Positions 57,200-64,000 of a stretch of DNA of 64,000 nt are shown here, one piece after another; within the stretch, counting starts at the first letter, position 1, and each line of letters starts with the position of its first letter. This DNA is from AWTP1-13 sp033764875 (lineage in GTDB: Bacteria; Pseudomonadota; Alphaproteobacteria; Rhizobiales; Hyphomicrobiaceae), in contig JANRIO010000059.1 in the NCBI GenBank assembly GCA_033764875.1, positions 9,606 to 73,605 of the forward strand, in the 5' to 3' direction. The position numbers and the translations under genes are program-made. Below the pieces are notes generated by a model that made no database searches, was not told the DNA's origin, and was given only the letters and a program-made list of their open reading frames with translations.

Positions 57200-58252
57200 T
57201 CAGCGCGGCAGCACGAGCCACAGGTCGAGATCGAGAATGACGCCGTCGACGTAGTCGCCCTGCTCGTTCTTGTAGGGGTGATCGGCGCACGTGCGGTTCT
57301 TCACGCCCACAAGCCGGGTCCGCAGCGCGCCGATGTCGTCCCGGCCCGGGATCGCGGCCGTCTCCAGCACCTCCGACCAGGCGTAGACGGTGTCGCCGGC
57401 AAAGCACGGCGCCACGTGCCGGCCGCCGTTGACGGCGGCGACGTGGAACGCATTGGCGAGGCCGTTGAAGGACAGCGCCCTGGCGAGCGAGATGACGACG
57501 CCTCCATACACCAGCCGCCGCTTGAACTGGCCTTGTGCCTGCTCGTGCAGATTGAAGTGCACCTTCGCCGTGTTCTGGTAGAGCCGCGTCGCCGTCTGGT
57601 GCTCGGCCTCCTCGAGCGTCATGGCGTCGATGTGGTCGATGCGCTCCCCGGCATGGTAGTCGCCCCAGCGCGCCGGCGAGCCGGCCAGCGCCGTGTCGTA
57701 CCTCGCCGCCTCGAGACGGGGCACCGCGCTGCCGAGCTCGGCCGGATCCACCCGGTCGGCGAGTTCCGGCACCACCGGCGCCGGGGCGGGCGAAGCCTTG
57801 TCGCGCTTTCGCACCATCACCCAGCGCACGTACTCGATTACCGTGGCACCCGCCTGATTGCGCCCCGTCGTGCGCACGTAGACGACGCCCGAGATCTTGT
57901 TGGCGTTCTCCCTCAGCCCGATGACCTCCGATGTCGCCGACAGCGTGTCGCCGGGAAAGACCGGGGCGAGAAACCGACACTCGGCGTAGCCGAGGTTGGC
58001 GATGGCGTTGAGCGAGATGTCCGGCACCGTCTTGCCGAACACCACGTGGAACGCCAGCAGATCGTCGACGGGAGATCTCGGATAGCCGAGCCCCTGCGCG
58101 AACGTGTCGGCCGACTGCACGGCAAAGCGCGGCCCGTAGAGGCCGTTGTACAGCGCCACGTCCCCGTGCGTGACCGTGCGCGGCGTCGCGTGCACGAGCA
58201 CCTGGCCGACCTTGAAGTCCTCGAAGTAGTTGCCGGTTTTCGCTTTCATCAT
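57200..58252 (-). CDS. mcd: Mesaconyl-CoA hydratase, MaoC type
   Basis: 350 aa double hot-dog hydratase. It begins KTGNYFEDFKVGQVLVHATPRTVTHGDVALYNGLYGPRFAVQS and has FGKTVPDISLNAIANLGYAECRFLAPVFPGDTL and YVRWVMVRKRD. I recognise these as the mesaconyl-CoA hydratase (beta-methylmalyl-CoA dehydratase) of the ethylmalonyl-CoA pathway. The pathway assimilates acetyl-CoA without isocitrate lyase. The next minus-strand gene upstream is a CoA-lyase-like enzyme of the same pathway type. Confidence 0.9.
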   Translation of the reverse strand: MMKAKTGNYFEDFKVGQVLVHATPRTVTHGDVALYNGLYGPRFAVQSADTFAQGLGYPRSPVDDLLAFHVVFGKTVPDISLNAIANLGYAECRFLAPVFPGDTLSATSEVIGLRENANKISGVVYVRTTGRNQAGATVIEYVRWVMVRKRDKASPAPAPVVPELADRVDPAELGSAVPRLEAARYDTALAGSPARWGDYHAGERIDHIDAMTLEEAEHQTATRLYQNTAKVHFNLHEQAQGQFKRRLVYGGVVISLARALSFNGLANAFHVAAVNGGRHVAPCFAGDTVYAWSEVLETAAIPGRDDIGALRTRLVGVKNRTCADHPYKNEQGDYVDGVILDLDLWLVLPR

Positions 58253-58350
58253 GCCGATACCGCTCGCATTCTGCAGAGTCCGCCTCGCCGCTTCCCCACC
58301 ATAGGCAGGTGCCTCGCGGCTACGACGGCGTCCATTCCCTCGATCCGGCG

Positions 58351-58560
58351 AGGCTGCCGGCCTCCGCAGGCATGACGTCAGAGGATATACGGGCGCTCGC
58401 TACCTCTTCCACCGTCATCCCCGCGCAGGCGGGGATCCACGCCACTCTGCGCACTCGCTCCAACGTCTCGTCGGACACCAACGCCACTCGGCCACGCCTT
58501 GCTCGGCCGTTTTCATTCCGCCTCATGCTTGCGTGGATGCCCGCCTTCGCGGGCATGACG
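58351..58560. repeat. Three copies of a palindromic intergenic repeat
   Basis: A degraded copy is at 58351-58378 (CCTCCGCAGGCATGACG core). An intact one is at 58413-58442 (CGTCATCCCCGCGCAGGC into GGGGATCCACGC). An inverse one is at 58531-58560 (GCGTGGATGCCCGCC into GGGCATGACG). Same family as 15867-15962. They fill most of the 381-nt gap between mcd and the CoA-lyase gene. Confidence 0.8.
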
Positions 58561-58633
58561 CCAAATTGCTGCTGTGAGCGTGTCCATTCTCAACCTGATC
58601 CCCGCGTGGTTTCAAGGTCCTGCTCCGCCACGC

Positions 58634-59515
58634 TTACGCGCGCTTCTTCTCGATGGCGTCGGCGATGGCGAGCGTGCGCCGGCCCATCTCGGCGTGCAGC
58701 AGCTCCACCATGCGCCCCTCCACCGTGATGACGCCCTTGCCCCCGTTCTCGGCAAGCTCGAAGGCAGCCACGATCTTGCGCGCCCATTCGACCTCCGCGG
58801 CCGGCGGTGCGAACACCTCGTTGGCCTTGGCCACCTGGTCCGGGTGGATCAGCGTCTTGCCGTCGAAACCGAGCTTGCGCCCGTGCACGCACTCCTTCGC
58901 GAAGCCCTCGGCGTCCTTGAAGTTGTTGTACACCCCGTCCAGCACGTCGAGGCCGTAGGCGCGCGCCGCCGTCACCGCGACCGAGAGCCAGTACAGCGCC
59001 GGTCGCCGGTTGGTCGACAGGTCCGCGCGCGTCTCCTTGACGAGGTCGTTGGTCCCCATCACCAGGCAGGCCAGGCGCGAGCCCGCCATGCGGGCGCTGC
59101 CGGCGATCTCGCCGATGTTGAGGATGGCGAGCGGCGTCTCGATCATGGCCCACAGCCGCGTGCGCTCGTGCGCGCCGGCCTCGCGCATGGCGGCCTCCAT
59201 GTCGGCGATGGCGGCTCCCGAGCCGGGTTTCGGCAGCAGGATGGCGTCGGGCCCCGCCGCGGCCGCCGCGGCAAGATCGTCCCGGCCCCAGGGGGTATCC
59301 AGCGCGTTGATGCGGATCACGAGCTCGCGCGGCCCGTAGCCGCCCGCCTGCACGGCCGCGCACACCTGCTCGCGCGCCTGCGCCTTGGCATCGGGAGCCA
59401 CCGCGTCCTCGAGATCGAGGATCAGCGCATCGGCAGCGATGCTCTTGGCCTTCTCCAGTGCGCGGGCATTGGAGCCCGGCATGTACAGCACGCTGCGGCG
59501 GGGGCGGATGGTCAT
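58634..59515 (-). CDS. CoA ester lyase/malyl-CoA thioesterase-like (CitE family)
   Basis: 293 aa TIM-barrel HpcH/HpaI-CitE protein. RRSVLYMPGSNARALEKAKSIAADALILDLEDAVAPD is the CitE signature with metal-site acidic residues. RLWAMIETPLAILN and the TLIHPDQVAKANEVFAP tail are typical. Length and motifs fit (3S)-malyl-CoA thioesterase (Mcl2) better than malyl-CoA lyase (Mcl1), but this is not certain. Start at 59515 (MTIRPRRSVLY). A place next to mcd fits the ethylmalonyl-CoA pathway. Confidence 0.85.
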   Translation of the reverse strand: MTIRPRRSVLYMPGSNARALEKAKSIAADALILDLEDAVAPDAKAQAREQVCAAVQAGGYGPRELVIRINALDTPWGRDDLAAAAAAGPDAILLPKPGSGAAIADMEAAMREAGAHERTRLWAMIETPLAILNIGEIAGSARMAGSRLACLVMGTNDLVKETRADLSTNRRPALYWLSVAVTAARAYGLDVLDGVYNNFKDAEGFAKECVHGRKLGFDGKTLIHPDQVAKANEVFAPPAAEVEWARKIVAAFELAENGGKGVITVEGRMVELLHAEMGRRTLAIADAIEKKRA

Positions 59516-59550
59516 CACACGGGGACCCTGGTTGGCTATCTCGCACTGCA

Positions 59551-59595
59551 CACTAGTGCAGATCGCGACCGCAGGTAAGCGCGTGCCGCATCAGG
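59551..59595 (+). repeat. Dispersed intergenic repeat, copy 2
   Basis: CACTAGTGCAGATCGCGACC and onward to GCGTGCCGCATCA. Partner of 54902-54947; match is about three quarters of positions with a small gap, by eye. Confidence 0.4.
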
Positions 59596-59734
59596 TCGCG
59601 CGCCGGCCGGGGAGATGCAGCGCAGCCCTCGGATTCTCCCCCGTTGCGTCAATTCGCCGGCTCGCCGAAGCCGTTTGCATCTTGCGAGGTGGCCCGCTAT
59701 CCCGCTGGAGACGCGAGCAAAAAGAAGGCAGGGC

Positions 59735-60919
59735 ATGCAACAGACGAGCGACATCGTCATCGTCGGGGCCGGCATCGTCGGCAGCGCCACCGCCTATTTT
59801 CTGAGCCGCCATCCTGGCTGCGCGGGGCAGCGCATCGTGCTCCTGGAGCGCGACCGCACCTTCGCCGAGGCGAGCACGGCGCGCTCCGCCGGCGGCCTGC
59901 GCCAGCAGTTCTCCACGCCGGAGAACATCGCCCTCTCCCAGGCGACGCTTGCCATGATCCGCTCCGCCCGTGACCTCCTCGGCGCCGACGCCGACGTTGC
60001 CTTCCGCGAGCAGGGCTACCTGGTACTCGCCTCGGATGCCGGCGCCGACATCCTGCGCGAGAACCATGCCGTGCAATCGGCCGCCGGCGCCCCCATCTCC
60101 CTGCTCGCACCCGGGGATCTCGTCCGGACGTTCCCGTGGCTGTCGGTCGACGGCCTCGCCGTCGCAGCCCACGGCGTGACGGGCGAAGGCTGGTTCGACC
60201 CGCCGAGCTTCGCCGGCCTGATGCGCAAGTCCGCGCGCGCAGCCGGCGTCGAGCTGGTCTATGCGGACGTGACCGGCATCAGCCGCGACGCCGGCCGCAT
60301 CCTGGGCGTCACCCTTGCCGATGGCACGACCATCGCCGCCGGAAGCCTCGTCATCGCCGCCGGCGCCTGGTCGGGAAGCCTCGCTGCGCTCGCCGGCGTG
60401 CCGCTCCCCATCGAGCCGAGGAAGCGCTTCATCTACGTCATCGACTGCCGCGACACGCCCGAGGCCTTGCGCGCCGCCCCGCTCACCGTCGATCCGAGCG
60501 GCGTCTGGTTCCGCCCCGAGGGCCGCTTCTTCATTTGCGGGCGATCTCCCGAGGAGGGAGCCGAGCCGCCCGCCGGCAATCTCTCAGACATCGACCACGC
60601 CTTCTTCGAGACCGAGGTCTGGCCTCAGCTTGCCGCACGCGTACCGGCTTTCGAGAGCGTCCGCGTCGTCAACGCCTGGGCCGGCTACTACGACTACAAC
60701 ACCCTCGACCAGAACGCCGTCATCGGCGCCCATCCGCAGCTGTCCAACCTGTTCATGGCTACGGGCTTCTCAGGCCACGGTGCGCAGCAGGGCCCTGCTG
60801 CGGGTCGCGCCATTGCCGAGCTCATCTGCGACGGCCGCTTCACCAGCATCGACCTGGCGCGGCTCGGCTACGGCCGCATCGCCGAAAACCGCCCGCTCTG
60901 CGAGCGCAACGTGATATAG
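59735..60919 (+). CDS. FAD-dependent oxidoreductase, DAO family
   Basis: 394 aa. The dinucleotide motif is IVIVGAGIVGSATAYFLSRH (7-26). ERDRTFAEASTARSAGGLRQQFS is the FAD-linked sarcosine/dimethylglycine-oxidase-like region. The C-terminus has NLFMATGFSGHGAQQGPAAGRAIAELI. It oxidises an amine or amino acid, probably a glycine or sarcosine-type compound. Followed after 9 nt by pyridoxal kinase on the same strand. Confidence 0.9.
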   Translation: MQQTSDIVIVGAGIVGSATAYFLSRHPGCAGQRIVLLERDRTFAEASTARSAGGLRQQFSTPENIALSQATLAMIRSARDLLGADADVAFREQGYLVLASDAGADILRENHAVQSAAGAPISLLAPGDLVRTFPWLSVDGLAVAAHGVTGEGWFDPPSFAGLMRKSARAAGVELVYADVTGISRDAGRILGVTLADGTTIAAGSLVIAAGAWSGSLAALAGVPLPIEPRKRFIYVIDCRDTPEALRAAPLTVDPSGVWFRPEGRFFICGRSPEEGAEPPAGNLSDIDHAFFETEVWPQLAARVPAFESVRVVNAWAGYYDYNTLDQNAVIGAHPQLSNLFMATGFSGHGAQQGPAAGRAIAELICDGRFTSIDLARLGYGRIAENRPLCERNVI

Positions 60920-60928
60920 GCGGCGGCG

Positions 60929-61735
60929 ATGGCCCGGATCCTCTGCATCTCCTCCCATGTCGTGCGCGGCAGCGTCGGCCTAGCCGCCACGGTCCCCGCC
61001 TTGCAGTCGCTCGGCCACGAGGTCTGGGCCCTGCCCACCGTCACGCTCGCTGCCCGCCCGGGACTCGGCCGCGCCGCCATGGCCCCGGGGGGCCGGCGCG
61101 CCACCGATGCCGCCGGGCTGTCCGCAATGCTCGATGCGCTCGAGCGCGACGGCTGCTGGCCGATGCTCGATGCCGTGCTGACCGGCTATTTCGCATCTCC
61201 CGACACCGTCGAGGCGGCCGCACAGGCCGTTGCGCGCATCAAGGCCCAGAGCCCACGCGTGCGCGTCCTTGTCGACCCCGTCATCGGCGACGCGGGACGC
61301 CTCTATGTCTCCGCCGAGACCGCCGCTGCCATTCGCGATGCGCTGCTGCCGCTCGCCGACATCGCCACACCCAACCGCTTCGAGCTGCAATGGCTCGCCA
61401 GCGCGCTCGGCTTCGACGACGAGGCCTCGCTCGTGGCGGCCGCACGCGCGCTGGGGCCTCCGCTCGTCGTCGTCACCTCGGCGGCCGAGACCGAGCTGGA
61501 GGTTACGACGCTCCTCGCCGGCCGGTCGGGGCTCGTCCGCGCGGTCACGAGCCCCCGTTTCTCCGGCGTTCCGAACGGCTCGGGCGATCTGCTCGACGGC
61601 CTCTTCCTCGGCCGTCTCCTGGCGGGAAGCGAGCCGGCGGCCGCCCTCGACGACGCGCTGGCCACCCTCGCCGAGGTCCTCCAGGCAAGCGCCGGGCACG
61701 ACGTGCTGCAGCTGGCGCGTCTGTTCACGCCCTGA
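60929..61735 (+). CDS. pdxY: Pyridoxal kinase PdxY
   Basis: 268 aa ribokinase-like kinase. MARILCISSHVVRGSVGLAATVPALQSLGHEVWALPTVTLAARPGLGR is the PdxY start. VLVDPVIGDAGRLYV and the ATP-site GVPNGSGDLLDGLFLGRLL are intact. It phosphorylates pyridoxal to the PLP cofactor. The end (QLARLFTP) is abrupt and some 15-20 residues shorter than E. coli PdxY; IS-derived sequence starts immediately after, so mild C-terminal truncation is possible. Confidence 0.88.
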   Translation: MARILCISSHVVRGSVGLAATVPALQSLGHEVWALPTVTLAARPGLGRAAMAPGGRRATDAAGLSAMLDALERDGCWPMLDAVLTGYFASPDTVEAAAQAVARIKAQSPRVRVLVDPVIGDAGRLYVSAETAAAIRDALLPLADIATPNRFELQWLASALGFDDEASLVAAARALGPPLVVVTSAAETELEVTTLLAGRSGLVRAVTSPRFSGVPNGSGDLLDGLFLGRLLAGSEPAAALDDALATLAEVLQASAGHDVLQLARLFTP

Positions 61736-61950
61736 CGATCAACATCTCGGCCGTCATGGCCGGCCAAAGGCTCGGCCTCAAAGAGGTCGACGACGGCATC
61801 TGGGTCGTCAGCTTCATGGCCTACGACCTCGGATACATCGGCTTGGAACAGAAAACCCCTGCAACTATCGACAACCCGTTCGGATCACGGGTGTTACCCA
61901 TGTCTTGGGTACGATCCGTTACCTATGTCTCCGGGCCGGACACAGCTGCT
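61734..61950 (+). pseudogene. 3' remnant of an IS481-type transposase and element end
   Basis: Translated in the frame beginning with the ACG at 61734: TINISAVMAGQRLGLKEVDD, IWVVSFMAYDLGYIGLEQ, IDNPFGSRVLPMS. This is the C-terminal strand region of IS481/integrase-core transposases. Only about 55 residues remain. It is followed by GTTACCCATGTCTTGGGT and GTTACCTATGTCTCCGGGC, which look like IS481-type end sequences. No start or core is present. Confidence 0.72.
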
Positions 61951-61953
61951 GAA

Positions 61954-62028
61954 TGGTGCCGCAGGAGGGAATTGAACCCCCGACCCACGCATTACGAATG
62001 CGTTGCTCTACCCCTGAGCTACTGCGGC
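61954..62028 (-). tRNA. tRNA-Thr (anticodon CGU)
   Basis: Cloverleaf on the minus strand: acceptor GCCGCAG / CTGCGGC, D-arm GCTC...GAGC, anticodon stem ACGCA / TGCGT with loop TTCGTAA (anticodon CGT, reading ACG). T-arm GGGGGTTCAATTCCCTC; encoded CCA at the 3' end (61954-61956). Confidence 0.96.
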
Positions 62029-62096
62029 AAACTTCTTAGGTTTTTCAACGCTTTAGGCTAATTTCTTGATGCTCTCATCGGCTCGAAAACTCGTCC

Positions 62097-62251
62097 AATG
62101 GCACATCAATGGCACAAAACGGTCTGAAAACCCCCTGCCTTGACGCCCATGGCAAATCAGCACTGCGTCCCGGCAGTGCGCGTCTATTACTCGGGGACGG
62201 GCTGCTGTTCAAGCGCCCTGCGACGCTCAATGGCACATGGGAATGGCACAT
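62097..62251 (+). repeat. Four AATGGCACA direct repeats in two pairs
   Basis: AATGGCACAT at 62097-62106, 62229-62238 and 62242-62251; AATGGCACAA at 62108-62117. Pairs are spaced 11 and 13 bp, near one helical turn. They lie between the tRNA and the HTH protein, the second pair at its start. They could be integrase arm-type sites or operators. Confidence 0.65.
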
Positions 62252-62727
62252 CCACATGTAAGGCCACGCTCTCGGCTGACGATGAGGACAGGCCCGTCAT
62301 TCACGTCCTCATGAGCGACGGGCGTGTGACCGAGTTCCGCACCACCACGATCGTCGTCCCCGAGAGCCCGCGCGACGAAGCCGACAACCGCGTCTTTGGG
62401 CTTCTCGTCAACGGCCGGGGTGAGTTGTTCGTGGACCCGGATGGCAACCCCGTACTGTTGCCGGCGCCGCCACTGACCCTTCACGCAGCCGAAGACCCCA
62501 ACGAGCGCCTGTCCTGGCGAGAGGCAGCTGAGAAGGCCGGCGTGAGCCTCAGCACCGTGCGAAGGGCTGTTCAGGATGGACAGCTTCCGGAGCCAGACCG
62601 CGTTGCAGCCAGGGCACGGCGTTTCAGGCTGGCAGATGTGCGGGCCTGGATCGACGGAGAGAAGCGACCGGCCGCTGTCGCGTTAGAGGAATGGATGCGG
62701 CAAAGGGCTCGGAAGAACCGTGCCTGA
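62230..62727 (+). CDS. Excisionase/AlpA-like HTH DNA-binding protein
   Basis: 165 aa from ATG 62230; ATG 62149 and ATG 62311 (MSDGRVTEF) are alternatives. The N-terminal part (VIHVLMSDGRVTEFRTTTIVVPES) is beta-rich. The C-terminal winged HTH is LSWREAAEKAGVSLSTVRRAVQDGQLPEPDR, then RRFRLADVRAWIDG, the MerR/excisionase-like pattern. Such proteins direct recombination or regulate mobile elements. The paired AATGGCACA repeats sit at this start, suggesting autoregulation. Confidence 0.68.
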   Translation: MAHGNGTSTCKATLSADDEDRPVIHVLMSDGRVTEFRTTTIVVPESPRDEADNRVFGLLVNGRGELFVDPDGNPVLLPAPPLTLHAAEDPNERLSWREAAEKAGVSLSTVRRAVQDGQLPEPDRVAARARRFRLADVRAWIDGEKRPAAVALEEWMRQRARKNRA

Positions 62728-62807
62728 CCATCCCTAGCCCGTCTCCGAACATCCACAACCAGCCCTAGTGGCTTCACTCTCGACGCTGCCTGGCCGACCC
62801 TGCCGCC

Positions 62808-63086
62808 ATGCGCCCCGCGTCACAGCCTCCCGTACCGACCCTCGCCCAACTGCGGGCCCAGACCTGCTGGCTTTGGCTAAGCTGTGAGAATTCCCGCTGC
62901 TTGCACCGCGCCCCCGCAGCCATGGCGCCATGGATCATCCGATGGGGGCCGGCAGCGTCGAGCGATCAGCTGAGGCGTTCTGCCCGCTGCAGCAAGTGTG
63001 GGAGCAAGGGCGCCACGACCCAGATGCCGAGCTGGGGCGGACGCAGTGTTGGGCTGCAGCTATTTCCAGCACGCCATGAGGCGTAA
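62808..63086 (+). CDS. Small zinc-finger-like conserved protein
   Basis: 92 aa. WLWLSCENSRCLHRAPAAMAPWIIRWGP, then SSDQLRRSARCSKCGSKGATTQMPSW, gives one C-x(4)-C and one C-x2-C pair suited to zinc. It resembles small proteins I associate with Hyphomicrobiales genomes, of unknown role. No signal or membrane span. Confidence 0.6.
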   Translation: MRPASQPPVPTLAQLRAQTCWLWLSCENSRCLHRAPAAMAPWIIRWGPAASSDQLRRSARCSKCGSKGATTQMPSWGGRSVGLQLFPARHEA

Positions 63087-63158
63087 CCCTCGGAACAGCA
63101 TTCGCTGCGGCACCTTACGTAGCTTCGACCCCACTGGATCGTTGTTGGGGAGCTAGCC

Positions 63159-63710
63159 ATGGCGACGTGGGAAGCGAGTGTTTTTGGCGGTTGCAGTTCG
63201 CGCAAAGGCATGTGGGCGGGTCTCATCGGCTACGTAGCAATGCTCTACGCGGTGATGTTCGCGGTCGATCTACTGCCCGTCGCAAGCGTCTGCACCAACC
63301 GCATTGCACACTACGCCGTTCTCGCCAGCATCCTGATCCTTGGATATCCCTTCGCACGCGTTGCCGGTCGCAGGTTGCACGATCTGGGCTGGACGGGCTG
63401 GCCCGCTCTAGCGCTCCCCATGCTCGTGTCTCTCCGGTACGACTTCACGTACGACAACGCCAAATACTACTGCGACGTTGGGGTGCTTACATCTGTGACG
63501 GGCGCCGTGAAGCCGATGGTACCGGGCTCGCTCACCGATTTCTTCGCCTGGTGGCCAAGCTCGCTAGAGCTGACAATCAACAGCTCCACCATCGAGATGG
63601 CTGCTGTCACAGCTCCGCTGATCATCTATCTGGGGTTCTTCAAGGGCCAGACCGGGCCGAACACGCACGGGCATGATCAGCGTCCGGCGGCAGACATGGC
63701 GGCGGCTTGA
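63159..63710 (+). CDS. DUF805-family membrane protein
   Basis: 183 aa. Four hydrophobic segments (GLIGYVAMLYAVMFAVDLL, YAVLASILILGYPFARVAG, WPALALPMLVSL, TAPLIIYLGFF). The DUF805 marker RRLHDLGWTGWPALALP is clear, and the end GQTGPNTHG matches the usual G-x-x-GPN-x-YG. Function of DUF805 is unknown. Confidence 0.8.
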   Translation: MATWEASVFGGCSSRKGMWAGLIGYVAMLYAVMFAVDLLPVASVCTNRIAHYAVLASILILGYPFARVAGRRLHDLGWTGWPALALPMLVSLRYDFTYDNAKYYCDVGVLTSVTGAVKPMVPGSLTDFFAWWPSSLELTINSSTIEMAAVTAPLIIYLGFFKGQTGPNTHGHDQRPAADMAAA

Positions 63711-64000
63711 ACTGGCGGTTGCTTGCGCTAAGCAATTGAAGCCCAGACCGATCGAAGAAAGAGGCCCCGCGCGAAGCGAGACCTTCCTCAATGGCTTGCC
63801 CACCCCCACTGGTACCCCTCGAAAATATCGAGAAGGCGACCCCCCCCCCGGGGGGTCAAAGTGGCGCGGGAGGCTCATCGGATGCATCCGGACGCGGCGG
63901 CCGAGGTTACGTTTCTTGCCGGCCCCGTCGAGTGTACACTTAAATCTGCATCAGGGGCCCCGACTGCCTTTGCGTGATTGCGCCGAGATATCCCAGAAGC
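63711..64000. other. Intergenic end of window with palindromes
   Basis: No supported gene. It contains a possible hairpin at about 63760-63785 (AAGAGGCCCC...GAGACCTTCC), CTCGA-AAATA-TCGAG at about 63817-63831, and a perfect C9-G6 palindrome GACCCCCC...GGGGGGTC at 63839-63857. Confidence 0.45.

Overview
The window is GC-rich, densely coded bacterial chromosome that reads as an alphaproteobacterium of the order Hyphomicrobiales, perhaps a Hyphomicrobiaceae-like lineage. The evidence is the ccmABCD-ccmG order, a small SRP RNA upstream of dnaX-ybaB, a secA / parvulin / argJ / mutT neighbourhood, a mesaconyl-CoA hydratase of the ethylmalonyl-CoA pathway, and several small families common in this order (DUF6481, DUF1272, DUF1223, DUF433). 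The species cannot be named from this window. Apart from one 3' transposase remnant and a tRNA-associated edge at the right end, I see no phage, no intact insertion sequence and no CRISPR array.

Layout. 1-8.4 kb: the 3' part of an EmrB-type exporter, a secreted DUF1223 protein, aconitase (acnA), the cytochrome c maturation operon ccmABCD-ccmG and a RidA protein. 8.4-13.4 kb: a minus-strand polysaccharide operon (polyprenyl-phosphate sugar-phosphate transferase, O-antigen ligase/polymerase-like protein, WbpM/CapD-type dehydratase, small lipoprotein). 13.8-15.8 kb: a two-subunit CoA-transferase whose genes are separated by a DUF433/DUF5615 toxin-antitoxin-like pair. 16-21.8 kb: ureG, a quinone oxidoreductase, a histidine phosphatase, a phasin and several small proteins. 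21.9-24.6 kb: ybaB, dnaX and the SRP RNA. 25-28 kb: an RhlE-type RNA helicase and small proteins. 28.1-33 kb: an MFS carrier, an acylating aldehyde dehydrogenase and a two-subunit ADP-forming acyl-CoA ligase, a plausible organic-acid activation/reduction cassette. 33-41 kb: GST, lipoproteins, a second quinone oxidoreductase, an EEP-family phosphodiesterase, DedA and a cytochrome P450. 41.2-43.9 kb: a cyclase / TAXI binding protein / LysE operon. 44-53.6 kb: a SPOR-like envelope protein, a carbamoyltransferase, an unusually long secA (1075 aa), parvulin, argJ and mutT. 53.7-61.7 kb: a secreted triple-repeat protein, membrane proteins, an ATC-hydrolase-like protein, mcd, a citrate-lyase-beta-like CoA lyase/thioesterase, a DAO-type oxidoreductase and pyridoxal kinase. 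61.7-64 kb: an IS481-type transposase 3' remnant, tRNA-Thr(CGU), four short direct repeats, an excisionase-like HTH protein, a zinc-finger-like protein and a DUF805 membrane protein.

Functionally the window joins housekeeping (aconitase, cytochrome c biogenesis, SecA, DnaX, SRP RNA, arginine synthesis, nucleotide-pool cleaning) with carbon metabolism suited to C2 and organic-acid growth (ethylmalonyl-CoA pathway, CoA transferase, CoA ligase/acylating dehydrogenase, phasin). The points most worth a second look are the CoA-ligase/acylating-dehydrogenase cassette, the two large insertions in SecA together with a small upstream ORF ending in an RAP-containing tail, the toxin-antitoxin pair inside the CoA-transferase operon, the recently duplicated repeat protein, and the tRNA-Thr edge with its paired AATGGCACA repeats.
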